DNA of 64,000 nt from the NCBI RefSeq assembly GCF_902500225.1, contig NZ_LR722650.1, positions 186,001 to 250,000 of the forward strand, read 5' to 3'. The stretch is from Buttiauxella massiliensis (lineage in GTDB: Bacteria; Pseudomonadota; Gammaproteobacteria; Enterobacterales; Enterobacteriaceae). A model generated the notes under the pieces. The model searched no databases. It was not told the origin of the DNA and saw only the letters and a list, made by a program, of their open reading frames with translations. The position numbers were made by a program, and so were the translations under genes. Positions 55,009 to 61,542 of the stretch are shown one piece after another (the stretch's first letter is position 1; every line of letters starts with the position of its first letter).

Positions 55009-56607
55009 ATGTCGACAGGGAAAACACTTCTCGCACTGTTGCTCAGCAGTTTCTTACCCGCAACGGCTGCATTGGCTGCAGCGAATAACACGCTAGTTTA
55101 TTGTTCAGAGGCCTCACCAGAATCCTTCAACCCACAAATTGCCAGCTCCGGCCCTACGTTTGTTGCCAGTTCGCAAACGCTCTATAACCGCCTGGTTGAG
55201 TTTCGCCCAAGCGACAACTTACCGGTTCCGTCACTGGCGACCGAATGGAAAATCAGCCCGGATGGTAAAACGTATACTTTTACCCTCCGTAAAGGCGTGA
55301 AGTTCAATAGCAATAAAGAGTTTAAGCCGACCCGCGATTTCAATGCTGACGACGTCGTTTTCTCAGTTATGCGCCAGAAGGACCCGAAAAACCCGTACCA
55401 CAACGTGTCGCAGGCGACTTACGAATACTTCAATGATGTCGGGCTCGATAAGCTGATAACCGAAGTTAAAAAGCTTGATGATAACCACGTTCAGTTCACC
55501 CTGAGCGAACCTAACGCGGCATTCCTTGCAGACTGGGGTATGGATTTCGCTTCAATTCTTTCAGCAGAATATGCTGATGCGATGCTAAAAGCGGGCACCC
55601 CTGAAAAAGTGGATACTGCGCCAATCGGCACAGGGCCGTTTGCATTGCAGGAATATAAAGTTGATTCGTTGATTCGCTATGTGGCTAACCCGAACTACTG
55701 GAATGGTGAAGTGCCGACCAAACATCTGATCTTCTCCATTACACCAAACGTCCAGACACGTATGGCGAAATTGCAGAAGAACGAATGCCAGATTATTCCA
55801 GCCCCGGCACCGGTGCAATTTGACGCTATTAAAGCCGACAAGGACCTGACCTTACACACGGTAGATGGCCTGAACGTCGGTTATCTGGCGTTTAACACCA
55901 CCAAAAAGCCATTTGATAACGTGCTGGTACGCCAGGCGCTGAACTACGCCGTGGATAAACAAGCTATTATCAATGCGGTGTTTATGGGGTCAGGTACGAT
56001 TGCTAAATCTCCAATCCCGCCAACAATGTTGGGTTTCAATAAAGATCTCTACGATCGCACCTACAATCCTGAAAAGGCCAAAGCGCTGTTAAAACAAGCA
56101 GGGCTTGAGAAGGGCTTCGATACGGATTTGTGGTCAATGCCGGTGCAGCGTCCATATAACCCAAACTCACGTCGTATCGCCGAGATGATTCAGAATGACT
56201 GGGCAAAAGTGGGTGTGAACGCGAAAATCGTCACCTTTGAGTGGGGCGAATACCTTTCAGGCATGCGTAAGGGCGAGCACTCCTCCGCACTGTTTGGCTG
56301 GATGAGTGATAACGGCGACCCGGATAACTTTGCAGATACCCTGCTTGGTTGCGGCAGCATCAAGAGTGGCTCTAACGCCGCACGTTGGTGCGACAAAGAC
56401 TACGATGCGTTAACGCAAAAAGCGAAATTGACCAGTGACCCGGCTGCGCGCGCTAAACTCTATGAGCAGGCGCAAGAAGTGTTCTATCAACAAGCGCCGT
56501 GGATCCCACTGGCAAACGGTAAAACTTTTTACGCAACTCGCAGCAATGTGACGGGTTATAGCGTTAGCCTGAATGGCAGTGATTTCTCGAAAGCGAAATT
56601 GAATTAA
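55009..56607 (+). CDS. DppA-like ABC substrate-binding protein (second copy)
   Basis: 532 residues with a signal peptide (TLLALLLSSFLPATAALA, cut before AANNTLVYCSEASPE). Family 5 binding protein, paralogous to the gene at 32036: both share TLVYCSE.SPE.FNPQ, DFNADDV, IGTGPF and MPVQRPYNPN. It has diverged more from E. coli DppA, for example in KNECQIIPAPAPVQFDA where DppA has PNPAD, so ligand preference may differ. No permease or ATPase genes are adjacent. AAAGG precedes the ATG. A terminator follows. Confidence 0.9.
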   Translation: MSTGKTLLALLLSSFLPATAALAAANNTLVYCSEASPESFNPQIASSGPTFVASSQTLYNRLVEFRPSDNLPVPSLATEWKISPDGKTYTFTLRKGVKFNSNKEFKPTRDFNADDVVFSVMRQKDPKNPYHNVSQATYEYFNDVGLDKLITEVKKLDDNHVQFTLSEPNAAFLADWGMDFASILSAEYADAMLKAGTPEKVDTAPIGTGPFALQEYKVDSLIRYVANPNYWNGEVPTKHLIFSITPNVQTRMAKLQKNECQIIPAPAPVQFDAIKADKDLTLHTVDGLNVGYLAFNTTKKPFDNVLVRQALNYAVDKQAIINAVFMGSGTIAKSPIPPTMLGFNKDLYDRTYNPEKAKALLKQAGLEKGFDTDLWSMPVQRPYNPNSRRIAEMIQNDWAKVGVNAKIVTFEWGEYLSGMRKGEHSSALFGWMSDNGDPDNFADTLLGCGSIKSGSNAARWCDKDYDALTQKAKLTSDPAARAKLYEQAQEVFYQQAPWIPLANGKTFYATRSNVTGYSVSLNGSDFSKAKLN

Positions 56608-56614
56608 TCTCGAC

Positions 56615-56647
56615 TGACGCTTCCTGATGTGGGAAGCGTCATATTTT
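56615..56647 (+). terminator. Terminator after the second DppA-like gene
   Basis: TGACGCTTCC (56615-56624) and GGAAGCGTCA (56632-56641) followed by TATTTT. Confidence 0.82.
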
Positions 56648-56679
56648 GGACTCGGCAAAAACACAAACAAGGATGAAAA

Positions 56680-57180
56680 ATGGTTACGTTCAAACCTATG
56701 TTAAGCCATGATTTTCTGGCCTTTGTTGATTACTTCGTCGTGGATTATGCAAGTGAGATAGCCAGTAGTTATCGACTATCGGAAGCGGATGCTTTGTTAC
56801 AGGCTCGACGTGAGACAGAGGCAAGTTTCCCGGACGGTGAAAAGAGTGCCGGGCAGGTCGTGTTATGCATTACACAAACCCATTTGGGTGAAGAACAGCA
56901 TATTGGCTATCTATGGTATAAGCCGGACTCAGAACTAAAATCTGTTTACATCAACGACTTTTATCTCTTTCCTCAGTTTCGTGGCCTGGGGCTGGGTAGT
57001 GAGGCGATGAAAAGTCTGGAAGAGCGGTTAATTCAGCAAGGCTATAACCAGATCAAACTTCGGGTGGCTGCTGATAACCGCAGAGCCAGACAGGTCTATG
57101 AAACTAACGGTTTTGCTGTCACCGGCATCAATATGAACAAAATATTGGGTGTTTCTTCCCATCCTGCTTCTGAAGAATAA
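56680..57180 (+). CDS. GNAT family N-acetyltransferase
   Basis: 166 residues with the acetyl-CoA motif A: VYINDFYLFPQFRGLGLGSEAMKSL (RGLGLG loop) and the motif B region VAADNRRARQVYETNGF. AGGA lies six bases before the ATG. The substrate is unknown. The stop is followed by remnants of two other genes. Confidence 0.86.
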   Translation: MVTFKPMLSHDFLAFVDYFVVDYASEIASSYRLSEADALLQARRETEASFPDGEKSAGQVVLCITQTHLGEEQHIGYLWYKPDSELKSVYINDFYLFPQFRGLGLGSEAMKSLEERLIQQGYNQIKLRVAADNRRARQVYETNGFAVTGINMNKILGVSSHPASEE

Positions 57181-57204
57181 TGGTATGGAATCATTTTTCT
57201 CCTC

Positions 57205-57399
57205 TATAGCAAACTGCCGCGTTCGTTGATCTTTGGCGAACAATCGCTCCCCGACGGTGATTTCACACAAGTTCAAAACGGGGGCATTAGCACATCGGTA
57301 TTAACCGAATGCGGGCATTCCATATCATGGGAGAATCCAGCGGCATTGGCCGGAGCCTTAGATTCATTCTGTAAATTCGTCGGTGAGCCATCTGCGTGA
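57205..57399 (+). pseudogene. Remnant of an alpha/beta-hydrolase gene (3' end)
   Basis: In one open frame: KLPRSLIFGEQSLPDGDFTQ, then ISTSVLTECGHSISWENPAA and LAGALDSFC, ending in TGA at 57397. GEQSLPD and the GHS...ENP segment with the catalytic His are typical of the C-terminus of alpha/beta hydrolases. No start codon, ribosome site or N-terminal half is present, so this is a truncated remnant. Confidence 0.55.
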
Positions 57400-57475
57400 A
57401 AACCTGGCCGTGGCGCAGATGACATTATCGGCTGAGGTTATGGATGAGCTTGAGAAAATTATCGCAGAGTCATAA
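57371..57475 (+). pseudogene. Remnant of an aldo/keto reductase gene (3' end)
   Basis: The frame ending in TAA at 57473-57475 encodes SSVSHLRENLAVAQMTLSAE then VMDELEKIIAES, the typical C-terminal helix region of aldo/keto reductases (S-V-x-H-L-x-E-N-L). Only about 35 codons remain. It abuts and slightly overlaps the hydrolase remnant in another frame, the mark of a deletion that joined two gene ends. Confidence 0.6.
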
Positions 57476-57505
57476 GGTATACCCTCTAAAATTAAGGAGA
57501 TAGTT

Positions 57506-57739
57506 ATGGCGCACCTGGAAGATGTTATTGCCCGCGTAGACGCAGCGGTAACTGAAAATGTGATTGAGCATATGAATGAGTTGCTGATTGAACTGAGCGA
57601 CGATGCTGAGCTAACCCGCGAAGACCGTTACGCACAGCAGCAGCGTTTACGTAACGCCATCGCGCAGAAGGGCCATCATCACAAAGCGGAAGTGGAACAA
57701 CGCCGCGAAGATTTAACCAAGGGCGGCACCATTATTTAA
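57506..57739 (+). CDS. ydcY: YdcY family protein (DUF2526)
   Basis: 77 residues, collinear with E. coli YdcY: MAHLEDVIARVDAAVTENVI, HMNELLIELSDDAELTRED and LTKGGTI at the end. Helical and highly charged, function unknown. AAGGAGAT lies five bases before the ATG. It has its own terminator-like structure after it. Confidence 0.92.
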   Translation: MAHLEDVIARVDAAVTENVIEHMNELLIELSDDAELTREDRYAQQQRLRNAIAQKGHHHKAEVEQRREDLTKGGTII

Positions 57740-57752
57740 GTTTCAGAAAGTG

Positions 57753-57789
57753 TTATCACAAACCGCCTTCGTTGAAGGCGGCGTGATAA
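57753..57789. terminator. Stem-loop between convergent ydcY and dtpB
   Basis: Nested pairing: TTATCAC (57753-57759) with GTGATAA (57783-57789), enclosing CCGCCTTC (57763-57770) with GAAGGCGG (57774-57781). Likely ends both convergent genes; U-runs are short. Confidence 0.6.
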
Positions 57790-57807
57790 GAAACAAAGAC
57801 GAAGAAG

Positions 57808-59286
57808 TTAAGCGGTTTTCACTTCCGGTTGCATATTCATCATACGGTTTAGCCACGGCACCATTGCGGCCATAATCAGCGCGATAACAAAGGTCGTGAT
57901 GCCAATTTTGCTGAACACACCAGTATAAATCGGCAGCGTTTGCAGCGGATCGTTAAGGGATTCTGGCACTGCCGTGAAGGTGGCAACGTAGCCGCCAAGC
58001 AGGAAGGCCGCAGCCTGGGTCAGGAACCACATCCCGAGAATAAAACCCATCATAGTTTGCGGCACCAGCGCTGCGACCATTGCTAAACCTAACGCGCTTA
58101 TCATCAGTTCACCCAAACTCTGGAACAAATACACCAGCACGATAAACCAGGGTGAGGTCAGCCCTTGCGCGTCAGCAAACCACATACCAGCGGCGGCGGC
58201 AGTTAAAAAGCCTAACGAACACAGGAACATGCCGAGAGTGAATTTGGCAGGCATCGTCAGATCTTTGCCTTTGGCACCAAAACGGGTATACAGCGAAGCC
58301 AGAATAGGGCTGGCGACCACCACCCAGAATGGGTTCAGAGCCTGAAAACTGACGGGGTTGATAGTAAACCCGAGAATTTCATGGCGCACGTTATTGATAG
58401 CAAAGAAGTTCAGAGACGTCGGCATCTGGGCATACAGAATGTAAAACAGTACCGCTTCAATCATCAGCACAAAAGCGACGTACATGCGGTTGCGATCGCT
58501 TTTGTTTTGCTTCGCGGCCTCACGGAAGAAGAGGAAAATCACGATGATGGACAGCACAATTAACACAATATTAGCCACTTTTACGTTATGCATCAGCCAC
58601 GCACAAACGTAAATCATCAGCACAGTTCCCGCTAAAACCAGCAGTAAGTTTTTGTAGCTCATCGGCTTGCTATCGGGTTCCGAGCCGATGTCGCGCACCA
58701 TGCCACGGCAGCAGAAATAAACCAGCAATGCGAAGACTAAGCCAATACCGCACAGGTTGTAGGTAACGGCGTAGCCATATTTGTTGGCAATGACGGGAGC
58801 AAGAGACAAAGACAACAAAGAACCGATGTTGATAGACATGTAAAAGAGAGTGAATGCGCCGTCCAGACGGGGATCTTTTGGCGGATAACATTTCGAAAGC
58901 AGACTGGCCGGGTTGGCTTTAAATAGCCCGTTGCCCACCGCAATGGTGCCCAGGGCAATAAAGATCATATCAGGATTATGCAGCGACAAACCGGTCATAA
59001 AGTAGCCCAGCGCCAGTACCACGGCACCAAGAATCATCGTGCGTTTTGTTCCTAATAAATGATCGCCAACGTAACCACCGATTGAGATCAGCCCGTAAAC
59101 CAGAGCGGCAAAGGCACCAAAGGTCACAAAGGCCTGTTCCTGTGAAAAACCGAGCTCTTTAACGAAGAAAACGGCCAGAATACCTTGCACGCCGTAGTAT
59201 CCAAAACGCTCCCATAACTCAACAAAAAAAATCATAAAAAACGGTTTAGGTTGCTGCAATAAACCGGTAGAGGCGGGCTTATTCAT
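57808..59286 (-). CDS. dtpB: Dipeptide/tripeptide permease DtpB
   Basis: 492 residues, proton-coupled oligopeptide transporter (PTR/POT family) with about 14 membrane segments. The proton-coupling motif [10 protein letters not shown] (E-x-x-E-R-F/Y) is in helix 1. It follows E. coli DtpB (YhiP) much more closely than DtpA, from [21 protein letters not shown] to [20 protein letters not shown]. It imports di- and tripeptides into the cytosol. Start ATG 59286. Fits the peptide-use genes pepT and the two DppA-like proteins, though they are not linked in an operon. Confidence 0.95.
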   Translation of the reverse strand: MNKPASTGLLQQPKPFFMIFFVELWERFGYYGVQGILAVFFVKELGFSQEQAFVTFGAFAALVYGLISIGGYVGDHLLGTKRTMILGAVVLALGYFMTGLSLHNPDMIFIALGTIAVGNGLFKANPASLLSKCYPPKDPRLDGAFTLFYMSINIGSLLSLSLAPVIANKYGYAVTYNLCGIGLVFALLVYFCCRGMVRDIGSEPDSKPMSYKNLLLVLAGTVLMIYVCAWLMHNVKVANIVLIVLSIIVIFLFFREAAKQNKSDRNRMYVAFVLMIEAVLFYILYAQMPTSLNFFAINNVRHEILGFTINPVSFQALNPFWVVVASPILASLYTRFGAKGKDLTMPAKFTLGMFLCSLGFLTAAAAGMWFADAQGLTSPWFIVLVYLFQSLGELMISALGLAMVAALVPQTMMGFILGMWFLTQAAAFLLGGYVATFTAVPESLNDPLQTLPIYTGVFSKIGITTFVIALIMAAMVPWLNRMMNMQPEVKTA

Positions 59287-59679
59287 GTTCGTTTGCCTTT
59301 AGACATTTTAAGGAAGTATAAGCAGCTATTGGCGCTATACCTAAATTCGATCTGTGATGGAATCGTATTCTATTTTGTGCATCCGCATTCGGTGTTAATG
59401 CCGTATTTAGGACGATACTTAGGGTATTGTATGGTTAATTTGCTTTCCTGGTGGTTGATCACACTATCAAATCATGAACATGACATTTTTTATGTGTGCC
59501 GCGGTTATCCACTCTACAAAACGACCGATTTATTAATAAACATAAGAAAATAATATGACATTGTTTATTTGCACCTTTCTGGATAAATAACTTAATCCTT
59601 CGCTCTATAAGAGTGCGAAAAATGAATGATGCGTTGTTAGATATATTTAAATCTCTTGATTATCAGCGCCCTAAATACC
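59287..59679. other. Intergenic region between divergent dtpB and atzF
   Basis: About 390 AT-rich bases. An 86-codon frame exists but lacks a ribosome site and any family look. The region should carry the dtpB promoter and upstream sites for the sigma-54 promoter: TGCACC-N5-GG at 59570-59582 matches one and a half arms of the NtrC site TGCACC-N5-GGTGCA and lies about 110 bases before that promoter. Confidence 0.5.
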
Positions 59680-59697
59680 TGGCACGCTAAATGCTTT
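59679..59697 (+). promoter_or_regulatory. Sigma-54 (RpoN) promoter of the urea amidolyase genes
   Basis: CTGGCACGCTAAATGCTTT has the -24 GG (59681-59682) and -12 GC (59693-59694) at the exact 12-base offset of the consensus YTGGCACG-N4-TTGCW. Transcription would begin near 59706, downstream of the ATG at 59691 and upstream of the ATG at 59736. Confidence 0.8.
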
Positions 59698-59735
59698 ATT
59701 CATCTCATCTTGTATACCAGATGGGATTCCAGTTT

Positions 59736-61532
59736 ATGTCAGTAGCGACTTTGTCTGAATGGGTAGCCAGTTACCGCCAGCATCCCCAACAACTTGTAGC
59801 GGCATATCAGCAATTAGATGCCGATTTATCCCGTGATGATAACGCCTGGATATATATTGCGACGCATGACGAAATCTATGTGCAATTAACCACAATTTTT
59901 CAGGCAATTAATTCTGGCGAAAAACAAACAGGTGACTTCCCATTATTAGGGGTTCCTTTTGCGGCGAAAGATAATATTGATGTCGCCGGAATGCCCACCA
60001 GCGCTGCATGTCCTGCTTTTACCTACACACCAGAAAAAGATGCAACGGTAATTGCTCGCCTGAAAGCGGCGGGTGCAATTGTGGTAGGCAAAACGAACCT
60101 CGACCAGTTTGCAACCGGGTTAGTCGGCACGCGCTCCCCGTTTGGTGCCGTAAAAAATACCTTTAATCCAGACTATGTCAGCGGTGGCTCAAGCTCTGGC
60201 TCCGCATCCGTGGTGGCGCGTGGGCTGGTGTGTTTCTCGCTGGGAACTGATACCGCAGGATCCGGGCGCGTCCCGGCCGGGTTTAACAATATTGTCGGCA
60301 TGAAACCGACCAAAGGCTGGATTTCTACCTCAGGCGTTGTCCCTGCATGTCGCCTGAATGACTGTGTTTCGGTGTTCGCGTTAACGGTTGAAGATGCTGA
60401 AACTGTCGCCGCCGTGGCGGGCGGCTACGATCCGCAAGATCCATACTCTCGAAAAAACCCGCAAACTGCACCGGCACGCTTTAGTGAAAAACTCCGTTTT
60501 GCCATTCCCGACCGTCTTGAATATTTCGGCGACACCTTAAGCGAAAACGCATTCGCCAGAACCTTGCTGCGTTTGCAGCAGCAGGGCGCGGAACTGGTGC
60601 CGATTGATTTCACGGCCTTTAACCAGTTGGCTGAGCAGCTGTATTACGGCGCGTGGGTGGCTGAGCGCACCGTGGCGGTTGGTGATATTTTTAAAAACAA
60701 GCCTGAAGCGATGGACCCAACCGTACGCGGCATTGTGGCAAATGGTCTGAATTACACGGCCTGCGATGCCTGGCAGGCGGAATACACCCGCGCGGAACTG
60801 GCGCAAAAAATCAACGCACAGCTCAGCGAGTTTGACGCGCTGGTGGTGCCAACGTCGCCGACCATTCATACCCTCGCTGAAATGGCGCAGGAACCGGTGC
60901 GCTACAACTCGCAATTTGGCACCTACACAAACTTTACGAACCTGGCTGACCTTTGTGCTTTAGCACTGCCAGGGGATTTCCGTGCCGATGGAATCCCTGC
61001 CGGGATAACGCTTATCGCACCCGCATGGCATGACCAGGCGCTGAGTCACTTCGGGAAACGCTGGCAGCAGGCATTGAATTTGCCTTTAGGTGCGACCGAT
61101 AAAACGCTGCCTGTGAGTAATGCCGAAAAACTATCAGCCAATCATGTTCGTGTCGCTGTGGTTGGGGCACATCTGCGCGGAATGCCGCTCAACCACCAGC
61201 TCACCACCCGAAATGCGGTGTTTATCGAAGAATCCTTTACTGCCGCCAATTACCGCCTTTACGCGCTGGCTAATACACAGCCGCCGAAACCTGGCCTTGC
61301 ACGCAGTTCCGAAGGGCAGCCGATTGCCGTTGAACTATGGGACATCCCGCTGGCGCGCTTTGGTGAGTTTGTGGCGGAAATCCCGGCTCCACTAGGGATC
61401 GGCACATTGACGCTTGAAGATGGTCGGAGCGTGAAAGGGTTTATCTGCGAGCCCGCAGCACTCTCTGATGCCACGGATATCACCGCGTGGGGCGGCTGGA
61501 AAGCCTGGCTTGCCCGCCACCATAGCGCTTAA
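59736..61532 (+). CDS. atzF: Allophanate hydrolase
   Basis: 598 residues. It splits allophanate into two ammonia and two CO2, the second step of ATP-dependent urea breakdown. Amidase-signature triad: Lys78 (FAAKDNID), Ser152 (SGGSSSGS) and Ser176 (DTAGSGR), with the 74- and 24-residue spacings of AtzF. The C-terminal ~140 residues (from VRVAVVGAHLRGMPLN) form the small allophanate-specific domain. The ATG at 59691 is part of the sigma-54 promoter, so 59736 is the start. It is followed after 10 bases by urea carboxylase. Confidence 0.93.
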   Translation: MSVATLSEWVASYRQHPQQLVAAYQQLDADLSRDDNAWIYIATHDEIYVQLTTIFQAINSGEKQTGDFPLLGVPFAAKDNIDVAGMPTSAACPAFTYTPEKDATVIARLKAAGAIVVGKTNLDQFATGLVGTRSPFGAVKNTFNPDYVSGGSSSGSASVVARGLVCFSLGTDTAGSGRVPAGFNNIVGMKPTKGWISTSGVVPACRLNDCVSVFALTVEDAETVAAVAGGYDPQDPYSRKNPQTAPARFSEKLRFAIPDRLEYFGDTLSENAFARTLLRLQQQGAELVPIDFTAFNQLAEQLYYGAWVAERTVAVGDIFKNKPEAMDPTVRGIVANGLNYTACDAWQAEYTRAELAQKINAQLSEFDALVVPTSPTIHTLAEMAQEPVRYNSQFGTYTNFTNLADLCALALPGDFRADGIPAGITLIAPAWHDQALSHFGKRWQQALNLPLGATDKTLPVSNAEKLSANHVRVAVVGAHLRGMPLNHQLTTRNAVFIEESFTAANYRLYALANTQPPKPGLARSSEGQPIAVELWDIPLARFGEFVAEIPAPLGIGTLTLEDGRSVKGFICEPAALSDATDITAWGGWKAWLARHHSA

Positions 61533-61542
61533 GGAGACGACA

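Noticed and set aside
57808-59286. Peptide transporter as DtpA (TppB)
   Set aside because: Sequence follows E. coli DtpB closely from the N-terminus to the late helices; DtpA differs in many of those segments.
59293-59553. 86-codon frame between dtpB and atzF
   Set aside because: No ribosome site, odd composition and no family look; it lies in a control region rich in A and T.
59555-59735. Guanidine-type riboswitch before the urea carboxylase operon
   Set aside because: I looked for the conserved guanidine-I and ACGR-loop guanidine-II motifs and saw none; a sigma-54 promoter explains the region better.
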